DNA from: Lachnospiraceae bacterium UBA3401
Lineage (GTDB): Bacteria; Bacillota; Clostridia; Lachnospirales; Lachnospiraceae
Length of the DNA stretch: 7,908 nt
Assembly (NCBI GenBank): GCA_002358575.1
Contig: DEPD01000102.1
Location: forward strand, 1 to 7,908
Direction of reading: 5' to 3'
Under the pieces are notes generated by a model that worked only from the letters and a program-made list of their open reading frames with translations, was not told the DNA's origin and searched no databases. Made by a program: the position numbers and the translations under genes. Below are positions 1 through 5,257 of this stretch, one piece after another (within the stretch, counting starts at the first letter, position 1; the number at the start of each line of letters is the position of its first letter).

Positions 1-19
1 TTTGCATGGCTTGATGCTT

Positions 20-56
20 GTAGCAGGAAGCCGAAGGCTGAACTGTTACCATTTTT
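20..56 (+). terminator. Stem-loop with T-tract ahead of lspA, probably the 3' end of an upstream transcript
   Basis: GTAGCAG (20-26) pairs with CTGTTAC (43-49), with one G-U pair. Inside it AGCC (29-32) pairs with GGCT (36-39) around a GAA loop. The two helices are separated by a purine internal loop (GA against GAA). A run of five T follows at 52-56 and more T-rich sequence continues to 74. This fits an intrinsic terminator for a gene lying before the window. An alternative pairing, GGCTT (8-12) with AAGCC (28-32), is also possible, so a regulatory RNA element cannot be excluded. The short open frame through 1-78 is too short to assign. Confidence 0.5.
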
Positions 57-78
57 GATGGTTTTTGATTTTTTATAA

Positions 79-107
79 TTGACAATTATGCATACCTGTG
101 ATAGCGT
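79..107 (+). promoter_or_regulatory. Candidate promoter of the lspA-like gene
   Basis: A perfect -35 box TTGACA (79-84) is followed after 17 bp by TAGCGT (102-107). This is a poor -10 hexamer, but it is preceded by TGA, as in extended -10 promoters. The ATG lies 35 bp further on. The -35 match is strong and the -10 match weak, so the exact start is uncertain. Confidence 0.45.
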
Positions 108-141
108 TAAATAATAATATGCATTAGAAGGGTGTGGAGAT

Positions 142-630
142 ATGCCATATATTATGACACTTGTGTCACTTTTTACAGCAGACAGTATAATAAAAAGCTG
201 GATTGAAAAGAATTGGGCTGCGAATCAAACATGCAAGCATAGGATTGTAATTAAAAAATATCACAACAAAGGAGCTATGTTTAATTTTTGTGATAAGAGC
301 CAAGATTTGGTTGCGATTCTCTCCTTGGTACTCAGTGCATTTGTGTCAGGAATATTTGTTGCGGTATTGCAAAGAAAAGGAGCACGTATACAGAAAACGG
401 GACTTGCATTGGTTTTGGGTGGTGCCTATAGCAACACATACGACCGTCTTAAAAGAAAGTACGTGGTTGATTATTTCTCTGTATCGATTGAAACAAAAAA
501 TATGAAAAATCGTTTTTTGCAAAAACTTGCCAACAAAATCAATACAATGGTATTTAATCTTGCTGATTTTGGGATTATGATTGGAGCCATATTGTTTGTT
601 ATGAGTGAATGGAACGGCGGACAGGAGTGA
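142..630 (+). CDS. lspA: Signal peptidase II-like protein (lipoprotein signal peptidase, LspA family)
   Basis: Membrane aspartyl protease that, in its family, cleaves signal peptides of diacylglyceryl-modified prolipoproteins. The 162-residue length is normal for LspA. Family landmarks are visible in order: a first hydrophobic segment with D14 and K18 (DxxxK); N42-x-G44-A-M-F for the NxGxAF motif; a hydrophobic segment at about 55-77; GG-x4-NTYDR (93-102) with catalytic Asp101; VVDYF (108-112); and FNLAD (138-142) with the second catalytic Asp142, followed by a last membrane segment. The loop between the two aspartates (about 114-135) is rich in Lys/Arg. AGAAGGG lies 9 bp before the ATG. The gene is alone, with its own promoter and terminator. 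A basic loop and an inexact N-terminal helix make it somewhat divergent, so it may be a second LspA rather than the housekeeping one; that is inference. Confidence 0.88.
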   Translation: MPYIMTLVSLFTADSIIKSWIEKNWAANQTCKHRIVIKKYHNKGAMFNFCDKSQDLVAILSLVLSAFVSGIFVAVLQRKGARIQKTGLALVLGGAYSNTYDRLKRKYVVDYFSVSIETKNMKNRFLQKLANKINTMVFNLADFGIMIGAILFVMSEWNGGQE

Positions 631-645
631 CCTGTCCGCCGTTTT
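613..645 (+). terminator. Intrinsic terminator of the lspA-like gene
   Basis: AACGGCGGACAGG (613-625) pairs perfectly with CCTGTCCGCCGTT (631-643) around a 5-base loop, and the T run spans 642-645. The stem starts inside the last codons and the lspA stop codon is in the loop. On the minus strand the hairpin has no T-tract, so any effect on arcC readthrough would be weaker. Confidence 0.85.
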
Positions 646-694
646 ATGCGTATGCCGATGCAGAGGAAATAAGATGCTAAGATGCATCCATATA

Positions 695-1627
695 TTATAC
701 AGTGATAACTGTTCCAATTTTTGCATCGATAGCGGCAGCAGTTTTATTTAAGGAAGTAATAATGACTCTTCCATTTGGAACTGCTTCGAGATAGGATATC
801 GCAGCCAGAATTTTTGGCAGCATGTCTGTCTCACCAAACTGTCCTTCTGCAATATAGCGTTTTGCATCTGCGACAGTCAAAGTTTTGAGCGGTTCCTGAT
901 TTTCTTTTTCAAAATTGAGATATACATAATCGACACTGGTAAGGATTAAAAGCTCGTCGGCTTTAAGATCTGTAGCAAGCTTGCCGGCAATGCAATCTTT
1001 TTCAATCACTGCGGAGGCGCCTTTCAGTACATGCTGCTGTTCAATTACAGGAATACCACCGCCACCGCAGGCAATAACGACCTGATCCGCATCAGAGAGA
1101 GTCTGAATAGCAGCAATCTCAACAATATCAATGGGCTGTGGCGCTGCGATGACTCTGCGAAAACCATTAGACGTTTCAACAACATAATTTCCCTTATTTA
1201 CTTCTATGTCTGCATCTTCCTTGGCCATGTAACGGCCGATTGCTTTTTGAGGGGTATAGAAGGCTTCATCATAAGGGTCCACTGTTACCTGGGTTAGAAT
1301 TGTGCTGACTGGAACAGAAATGCCACGGCTTAAAAGTTCGGATTTCAGCGAATTTTGAATATCATATCCTACATAACCTTGACTCATTGCAGAGCATACA
1401 CACATAGGCGCAGGGGTGTAATCGGGATAGACACGGCGGAGTTCTGTCATTGCCTTGTGAATCATGCTTACTTGATGTCCGTTGCTGTGGGTGATGGTTA
1501 GCTGGTAGTTTGCTTCCACTAGATCTGCTAACGCTTTTGCCGTTTTTTTCACTGCGTCAAGCTGTGCAGATGTGTTAGATCCCAGCGCGTCATGTCCCAG
1601 CGCAACAACGACTTTCTTTTTGCTCAT
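695..1627 (-). CDS. arcC: Carbamate kinase family protein (ArcC/YqeA type) with altered active-site motifs
   Basis: Amino-acid kinase family; the classical member makes ATP from carbamoyl phosphate and ADP. The 310-residue length is typical. MSQGYVGYDIQN (81-92), LTQVTVD (111-117), K128, RRVIAAPQP (157-165), CGGGGIPV (187-194), GASAVIEKD (203-211) and MLPK with Lys272 all fit carbamate kinase and resemble E. coli YqeA. The ATG at 1627 is chosen because AGGAGGAG lies just upstream; the open frame to 1750 has no ribosome binding site and an unconvincing sequence. Odd points: the usual GGNA is GHDA (11-14), HGNGPQVG is HSNGHQVS (47-54) and the GSMxPK region is TDMLPK (267-272). Some clostridial paralogues, as I recall, share GHxAL and HSNG, but the full set of changes makes true carbamate kinase activity uncertain. 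No arginine deiminase, ornithine carbamoyltransferase or purine-catabolism gene is adjacent. Confidence 0.87.
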   Translation of the reverse strand: MSKKKVVVALGHDALGSNTSAQLDAVKKTAKALADLVEANYQLTITHSNGHQVSMIHKAMTELRRVYPDYTPAPMCVCSAMSQGYVGYDIQNSLKSELLSRGISVPVSTILTQVTVDPYDEAFYTPQKAIGRYMAKEDADIEVNKGNYVVETSNGFRRVIAAPQPIDIVEIAAIQTLSDADQVVIACGGGGIPVIEQQHVLKGASAVIEKDCIAGKLATDLKADELLILTSVDYVYLNFEKENQEPLKTLTVADAKRYIAEGQFGETDMLPKILAAISYLEAVPNGRVIITSLNKTAAAIDAKIGTVITV

Positions 1628-1660
1628 ATAATTCTCCTCCTGAAATATTGGATTTCTTAA

Positions 1661-1689
1661 ATTGTAACAGTTCCTAGGATAAAAAACAA
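1661..1689 (-). promoter_or_regulatory. Candidate proximal arcC promoter
   Basis: On the minus strand TTGTTT (1689-1684) is followed after 17 bp by TACAAT (1666-1661), which is preceded by TGT (extended -10). This would give a leader of roughly 27 nt before the arcC ATG. A GAACAGTT-type site (1666-1674) abuts the -10 box. Confidence 0.5.
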
Positions 1690-1696
1690 TATTATT

Positions 1697-1724
1697 CATA
1701 AAATACAGAAAAAGCCACATACTA
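1697..1724 (+). promoter_or_regulatory. Sigma-G-like promoter upstream of spoVAE homologue
   Basis: CATA (1697-1700) and CATACTA (1718-1724) are separated by 17 bp. This fits the Bacillus sigma-G pattern of CATR at -35 and CATnMTA at -10 as I recall it. The expected leader is about 90 nt before the ATG at 1821. In B. subtilis the spoVA operon is read by sigma-G in the forespore, so the match makes functional sense. It overlaps the arcC upstream region, and a chance match in AT-rich DNA remains possible. Confidence 0.4.
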
Positions 1725-1727
1725 ATT

Positions 1728-1757
1728 ACCATATAAGTAACTGTTCTCAAATGACAA
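1728..1757 (-). promoter_or_regulatory. Candidate distal arcC promoter with internal repeat site
   Basis: On the minus strand TTGTCA (1757-1752) and TATGGT (1733-1728) are 18 bp apart. A GAACAGTT-type site (1738-1746) occupies the spacer, a classic repressor position. The promoter assignment is by consensus only. Confidence 0.35.
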
Positions 1758-1820
1758 ATCAGATAAATTTCACTATTTGCGAACAGTTCCGAAATTAATA
1801 GAAAGGTATGTGATTTTTAT

Positions 1821-2183
1821 ATGATGGATTATATCAATGCATTTTGGGTTGGGGGGCTGGTCTGCGCCCTCGCACAGATATTTTTAGACCGCACAAAAAT
1901 GCTTCATGGTCGTGTGATGGTACTTCTTGTCTGTACAGGGGCAGTTATAAGCTTTTTCGGTTGGTATGAGCCTTTTGCAGAATATGCAGGGGCAGGTGCC
2001 AATGTACCGCTGCTGGGATATGGAAATATTTTGATGAAAGGCGTGAAGGAGGCAGTGGACCAAGACGGATTTATTGGGTTGTTTAAGGGAGGTTTTACAA
2101 ACGGTGCAATTGGATGCAGTGCCGCGCTGATTTTCGGTTATCTTGCAAGTTTGATATTCCACTCTAAAGTGACCAAAGCATAA
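1821..2183 (+). CDS. spoVAE: SpoVAE-type SpoVA family membrane protein, isolated from other spoVA genes
   Basis: SpoVA proteins form the forespore inner-membrane channel that moves dipicolinic acid into and out of spores. This 120-residue protein has the SpoVAE/SpoVAEb hallmarks: FWVGGLVCALAQIFLD (8-23), a membrane segment at about 31-48 ending in GWYEPF, the family signature AGAGANVPLLGYGN (56-69), a GFIGLFKGGF stretch (83-92) and a terminal helix AALIFGYLASLIF (101-113). Length matches the family. The start is the first of two ATG codons; GAAAGG at 1801-1806 is a weak site with 14-bp spacing, and an upstream ATG at 1808 runs straight into a stop. No spoVAC or spoVAD lies beside it, which is unusual for the main operon. 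It ends 10 bp from the convergent DUF5721-like gene. Confidence 0.87.
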   Translation: MMDYINAFWVGGLVCALAQIFLDRTKMLHGRVMVLLVCTGAVISFFGWYEPFAEYAGAGANVPLLGYGNILMKGVKEAVDQDGFIGLFKGGFTNGAIGCSAALIFGYLASLIFHSKVTKA

Positions 2184-2193
2184 CCATATTCAA

Positions 2194-2703
2194 TTATATT
2201 TCCTCAAAATCCAGTCCGAAATCGGAGAGTAGCTGGCGCATATAGGAATCCCACAGTCTATCAACGCTTTTGTCCATAACAAATGTTGTAAATGCGCTGC
2301 CAGTGATGCAAGTCACTTTTCCGTTGTCATATCGGATATTAAGTACAAGGGAACGAATCAGATTGGCTGCAACTCCGCACTCTGGATTTGCAGCTATTTT
2401 TTCAATGAGCTGCGGCGTGGCATGGAGGACTACTTTAAACGATACAGGAGTCTTTTTTCCTTTGATGAGCTGGAAACAAAACGGACGGAGGTCTTTCCAG
2501 CAGGAAAAGGAGGTGGACTTTTCTTCGCTCTCAAGCAGTTCAAGTTCCTCGTTGGTATAGAAATCCCTAACAAGATGACCATCAATGTGAAAAGTGTTGT
2601 AGGTAGTAATGATAGCTTCTTCCACCAGAAAAGAATCGAACTGTTCCGACAAGAGCAGTGCGTTCATAATATTTTTTGTGATTTTAATCTCTAATGCAAT
2701 CAT
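2194..2703 (-). CDS. DUF5721-like protein of unknown function
   Basis: A 169-residue soluble protein starting MIALEIK. It resembles, from memory, small Lachnospiraceae proteins classed as DUF5721: an opening with MNALLLSEQFDSFLVEEA, then TTYNTFHIDGHLVRDFY (49-65 approximately) and SCWKDLRPFCFQLIKGKKTPVSFKVVL in the middle. The C-terminal part alternates beta-like stretches and ends LGLDFEEI-like (FGLDFEEI). No catalytic motif, signal peptide or membrane segment is visible. The start at 2703 is preceded by AAAGGAG at good spacing; the longer open frame up to 2751 has no such site. It has its own promoter and is divergent from degV. I cannot assign a function, and the family name should be confirmed by profile search. 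Confidence 0.8.
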   Translation of the reverse strand: MIALEIKITKNIMNALLLSEQFDSFLVEEAIITTYNTFHIDGHLVRDFYTNEELELLESEEKSTSFSCWKDLRPFCFQLIKGKKTPVSFKVVLHATPQLIEKIAANPECGVAANLIRSLVLNIRYDNGKVTCITGSAFTTFVMDKSVDRLWDSYMRQLLSDFGLDFEEI

Positions 2704-2763
2704 GTTATCTCCTTTAAACTGGGTTATTGTTTCAACAAAAAAATAGAGCAAAGGTACTGTATT

Positions 2764-2792
2764 AGTATAAAGGTATTTTTAGGAAACTGCAA
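2764..2792 (-). promoter_or_regulatory. Candidate promoter of the DUF5721-like gene
   Basis: On the minus strand TTGCAG (2792-2787) and TATACT (2769-2764) are separated by 17 bp. The start codon is at 2703, giving a leader of about 55 nt. Confidence 0.5.
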
Positions 2793-2838
2793 GTATTTGT
2801 AAAAAGTGCTTTTCAAATGATGTGATATATGATAAGAT

Positions 2839-2867
2839 TATACATAGTTATCGATACTAGATATAAT
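2839..2867 (+). promoter_or_regulatory. Candidate promoter of degV
   Basis: TATACA (2839-2844) and a perfect TATAAT (2862-2867) are 17 bp apart, about 30 bp before the degV ATG at 2898. Confidence 0.6.
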
Positions 2868-2897
2868 GGTTTTGTGAAAAATGAGAGGTAGATACTG

Positions 2898-3737
2898 ATG
2901 AAATATAAGATAGTAGTTGACAGTTGCTGTGAGCTTCCACAGGATTTAAAAAATGATATGCGGTTTGAAATTGTGCCACTTACGCTGATTGTGGGAGACA
3001 ACTATGAAAAGGAAGATAACATGGAGTTTGACCAGCGGGAATTTCTTGATGTGGTGGCAGCATGTCCAGAGTGTCCAAAGTCAGCCTGCCCTTCCCCAGA
3101 ACGATACCGAAAAGCATATGAGACAGAGGCAGAGCGCGTCTATGTGGTTACGCTGTCGTCAAAGCTTAGCGGCAGCTATAACAGCGCGGTTCTTGGGGAA
3201 AATTTATATCATGAAAAATATGGGGAAAAGGATATTTACGTTGTGGATTCCAAATCAGCGGCTTGTGGTGAGACACAGATTGTCTACAAGATTATGGAGT
3301 TGGAGGAAAAAGGACTTGCATTTGTAGAGATTACAGAGCAGATTGAGCGGTTTGTAAAGGATATGAACACATATTTTGTGCTGGAAAATCTGGATACGCT
3401 TCGGAAAAATGGCAGACTTTCCGGTGTTAAGGCACTTGTGGCGTCCACGCTTAACATTAAGCCAGTGATGGGGGCAAACGATGGTAGTATTATTCAGCTT
3501 GGTCAAGGCATCGGCATGAAAAAGGCGCTGGCAAAAATGGCAGAAACAGCGATTGAACATGCGGTGGAGGCAGGGAAAAAGCGATTGATGATCACACATT
3601 GTAACAATTTGAAAGCGGCAGAGTGTGTTCGGCGTCACATTGAGGAAAAACTGCATTTTAAGGAGACACTGATTCTGGATGCAGCAGGGGTGAGCAGTAT
3701 GTACGCCAATGAAGGCGGTGTAATTGTCACAATATAA
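2898..3737 (+). CDS. DegV family fatty-acid-binding protein
   Basis: DegV proteins bind a single fatty acid; the FakB members present it to fatty acid kinase FakA, but many paralogues have no proven partner. The 279-residue length is typical. Visible landmarks are KIVVDSCCELP (4-14) at the N-terminus, SACPSPERY (62-70) with the serine-rich lipid-head loop, the conserved TLSSKLSGSYNSA (85-97), VVDSKSAACGE (115-125), and the second-domain signature LENLDTLRKNGRLSG (162-176) with LNIKPVM (185-191). The C-terminus reads AGVSSMYANEGGV instead of the HTGPGA-type loop of classical FakB, a subgroup variation whose effect is unknown. GAGAGGT stands 8 bp before the ATG. The gene stands alone between its own promoter and terminator; no fakA is present, so a FakB role is inference. 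Confidence 0.92.
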   Translation: MKYKIVVDSCCELPQDLKNDMRFEIVPLTLIVGDNYEKEDNMEFDQREFLDVVAACPECPKSACPSPERYRKAYETEAERVYVVTLSSKLSGSYNSAVLGENLYHEKYGEKDIYVVDSKSAACGETQIVYKIMELEEKGLAFVEITEQIERFVKDMNTYFVLENLDTLRKNGRLSGVKALVASTLNIKPVMGANDGSIIQLGQGIGMKKALAKMAETAIEHAVEAGKKRLMITHCNNLKAAECVRRHIEEKLHFKETLILDAAGVSSMYANEGGVIVTI

Positions 3738-3798
3738 TGATGCAAGCAGAAACATAATATAGATTAGGCAGAAGAAACATTCCCTATGATGTGTAGAG

Positions 3799-3826
3799 AC
3801 AGCCACCAAAAAAGGTGGCTGTTTTT
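3799..3826 (+). terminator. Intrinsic terminator of degV
   Basis: ACAGCCACC (3799-3807) pairs perfectly with GGTGGCTGT (3814-3822) around an A6 loop, and five T follow (3822-3826). It lies about 60 bp after the degV stop codon. Confidence 0.92.
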
Positions 3827-4142
3827 AATTGTATTGGGAAACAAGAAAATTAGTAGGTTTAGGCATCATTTGTTTATGAGCGATTCCATTTATGTTTATC
3901 ATCAATGGAATATTATCGAAAATGATAGCAGAGCCAATTTGTGATGTATGAGATATAATGTCTATCTTTATATTGCTGATATTGGCGTTTGTTTCTTTTA
4001 CTTGTGGCTATGTTAAGAAAAAAAGAGAACGATAAATACAAACTCCTCTCTTTTCGTATATATTTTGTTGACGCTTGTATGATACTCCAAAAGATTGAGT
4101 TTGTATTTATATTTTGAAAAAGTTTCATCTGGTGTGTAATAT
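3827..4142. other. Non-coding stretch with several inverted repeats
   Basis: No convincing gene. It holds ATTCCATT (3883-3890) with AATGGAAT (3904-3911), and a 14-bp perfect inverted repeat at 4032-4045 and 4097-4110. A shorter overlapping pair, AAAAGAGA (4021-4028) with TCTCTTTT (4047-4054), cannot form at the same time as the 14-bp pair without strain. On the minus strand the inner pair is followed by a T-rich run, so it may act as a weak terminator for the LytTR gene. A 25-codon hydrophobic open frame sits at 3958-4035 without a good ribosome binding site. Confidence 0.5.
4032..4110. repeat. 14-bp perfect inverted repeat with 51-bp spacer
   Basis: ATAAATACAAACTC (4032-4045) and GAGTTTGTATTTAT (4097-4110) are exact complements. 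They lie downstream of the minus-strand LytTR gene and begin at the end of the small plus-strand open frame. The role is unknown. Confidence 0.8.
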
Positions 4143-4856
4143 TTAGTTTTGTTCATCAATTTCCTGTTTTAGCCATTTATATTCTCGATAGCGCAGGAGA
4201 GATATTTTAAACTCTTTGGAGTCCTGCATCATTACGGAGATGGGCATGACAGCGGTGACATACTTAAAGTTGACAATGCTCTTGGTGTTGACACGTTCAA
4301 ATTCTTCAAATGGCTCAAAAATCTGGCGCAATTCCTCTATTTTTTCCTCAACTTTCATTGAGGTACCATCTGTCAGATACAGCGTGCAGGTATTGTTTTC
4401 CTCGACAGCATACATAATCATATATTTTGGGATACTGCTGACGACGGAGTTTGTGTGCACATTGACAGAGATAACATGTCCGACGACATTGGCGTCACCC
4501 AGCGCCAGAAAATCGGGGAGCGGATCTGGTATGTAGGGCTTTTTTGCGTGCACCACATAGTCTGGCAAATTGGGGATTTTGGTATAATCAATCTTGTCAG
4601 AGTACAGAATGAGTGGGGCGTGGTAGCCCATCTCATCAAGATGTTCAAGGATAAACTCTACAATACCCGGCTCAGAACTCATGTCCATAAATATTAGGTT
4701 ATATTTCAAAGGATTGGCGAGAAAGTGCATTTTTTCGCCATAGGAGTCAACATACAGAATATTTGGCGTACCTGCACGCTTGTCAGACTCTCGAGAGAGT
4801 AGTCGCTCTAGGTGTTTGCGGTCTGCCACATTGTCGTCACATATTGCTACATGCAT
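4143..4856 (-). CDS. LytTR family response regulator (AgrA/LytR type), orphan
   Basis: DNA-binding response regulator of the type that controls virulence, bacteriocin or cell-wall functions in Firmicutes. The receiver domain is at about 1-120: acidic pair D7-D8, phospho-acceptor candidate D58 in YNLIFMDMS, and the conserved Lys in HAKKP (103-107). The LytTR DNA-binding domain is at about 130-235, with the beta-rich start HVISVNVHTNSVVSSIPKYMIMYAVEENN and the FERVNTKSIVNFKYVTAV motif (187-204). Total length (237) is normal. AAGAGGTG precedes the ATG with about 10-bp spacing. No histidine kinase or peptide gene is adjacent, which is unusual because LytTR regulators are usually paired. The long upstream region with a strong hairpin suggests extra control. 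Confidence 0.88.
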   Translation of the reverse strand: MHVAICDDNVADRKHLERLLSRESDKRAGTPNILYVDSYGEKMHFLANPLKYNLIFMDMSSEPGIVEFILEHLDEMGYHAPLILYSDKIDYTKIPNLPDYVVHAKKPYIPDPLPDFLALGDANVVGHVISVNVHTNSVVSSIPKYMIMYAVEENNTCTLYLTDGTSMKVEEKIEELRQIFEPFEEFERVNTKSIVNFKYVTAVMPISVMMQDSKEFKISLLRYREYKWLKQEIDEQN

Positions 4857-4963
4857 GATTTGTTTACACCTCTTTTTATTTGAATTTTTCGCTCACGTTC
4901 TTTGCAATTGCGATATATCTGCCAGATTGGAAATTCTTTTTTGATGGACAAAAAGTGACTGCA

Positions 4964-4977
4964 TTAGCAGATGCTAA
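4964..4977. repeat. Short dyad upstream of the LytTR gene
   Basis: TTAGCAGATGCTAA is an inverted repeat with 6-bp arms and a GA centre, 7 bp from the larger hairpin. It could be an operator half of a control region or part of the leader RNA fold. Confidence 0.6.
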
Positions 4978-4984
4978 AGTACGA

Positions 4985-5015
4985 TTGTCTGTAATTTTTA
5001 CAAAATTACAGACAA
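4985..5015. repeat. 14-bp perfect hairpin in the LytTR gene upstream region
   Basis: TTGTCTGTAATTTT (4985-4998) pairs exactly with its complement at 5002-5015 around a 3-base loop. There is no T-tract on either side in either direction, so it is not an ordinary terminator. It lies between the candidate promoter (5044-5073) and the gene, so it would be part of a long leader, or else it is an operator. Confidence 0.8.
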
Positions 5016-5043
5016 AGAAGAGCGTTGGTTTGTTACTATTTCT

Positions 5044-5073
5044 ATGATAGCATAAAAATAATAGTGGAAACAA
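5044..5073 (-). promoter_or_regulatory. Candidate promoter of the LytTR gene
   Basis: On the minus strand TTGTTT (5073-5068) and TATCAT (5049-5044) are 18 bp apart. This would give a leader of about 180 nt that includes both dyads. I see no better promoter closer to the ATG. Confidence 0.4.
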
Positions 5074-5113
5074 GAGTTATTTGTAGTAAATTATTATAAG
5101 GAATCGATCAAAA

Positions 5114-5252
5114 GTTACTGTTTGCACCCTATCTGAATTTGGTATAATTTCGTTCATTGAAGGCGTAAACAGCAACATACTTCCATACAAAGTGCAAAAG
5201 GACGCGTATTTTGGCACGCGATTTTTACTACTTTGATGAACAAGTGAGCAGT
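5114..5252 (+). repeat. Left arm of a large inverted repeat flanking araC
   Basis: This 139-bp stretch matches the reverse complement of 6210-6346 at about 114 of 139 aligned columns by hand. The longest identical block is 23 bp (5219-5241 against 6221-6243). It starts 6 bp beyond the araC stop codon. Within it GTTCATTGAAG (5152-5162) can pair with CTTTGATGAAC (5231-5241), TTTGCAC (5121-5127) with GTGCAAA (5192-5198), and GTTACTG (5114-5120) with CAGTAAC just past the arm (5249-5255). It also keeps an extended -10 TGGTATAAT pointing into araC. Differences between the arms are mostly transitions. Confidence 0.85.
5121..5148 (+). promoter_or_regulatory. Promoter-like core in the left arm, antisense to araC
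   Basis: TTTGCA (5121-5126) and a perfect TATAAT (5143-5148) are 16 bp apart, with TGG directly before the -10 (extended -10). It corresponds to the araC promoter in the right arm but points toward the 3' end of araC on the opposite strand. Confidence 0.4.
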
Positions 5253-5257
5253 AACGA

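Noticed and set aside
1..78. Open frame through the left edge as the end of a gene
   Set aside because: Only 25 codons are visible, more than one frame is open for part of it, and the region forms a terminator-like hairpin.
346..726. 126-codon open frame on the minus strand
   Set aside because: Antisense to lspA and runs through its terminator; composition and content look like a shadow frame.
1628..1750. N-terminal extension of the carbamate kinase open frame by 41 residues
   Set aside because: The strong AGGAGGAG site is directly before the ATG at 1627, the kinase family starts there, and both candidate promoters lie inside the extension.
3255..3809. 184-codon open frame on the minus strand
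   Set aside because: Antisense to degV, with no ribosome binding site and a Cys/His-rich random-looking product. It also reads through the degV terminator.
3913..4128. 71-codon minus-strand open frame in the intergenic region
   Set aside because: Covers the inverted repeats, and has low-complexity Lys/Ser/Tyr content and no family likeness.
4876..5073. 65-codon minus-strand open frame ahead of the LytTR gene
   Set aside because: Its ATG lies in the -35 box of the likely promoter and its codons run through the perfect hairpin; treated as leader DNA.
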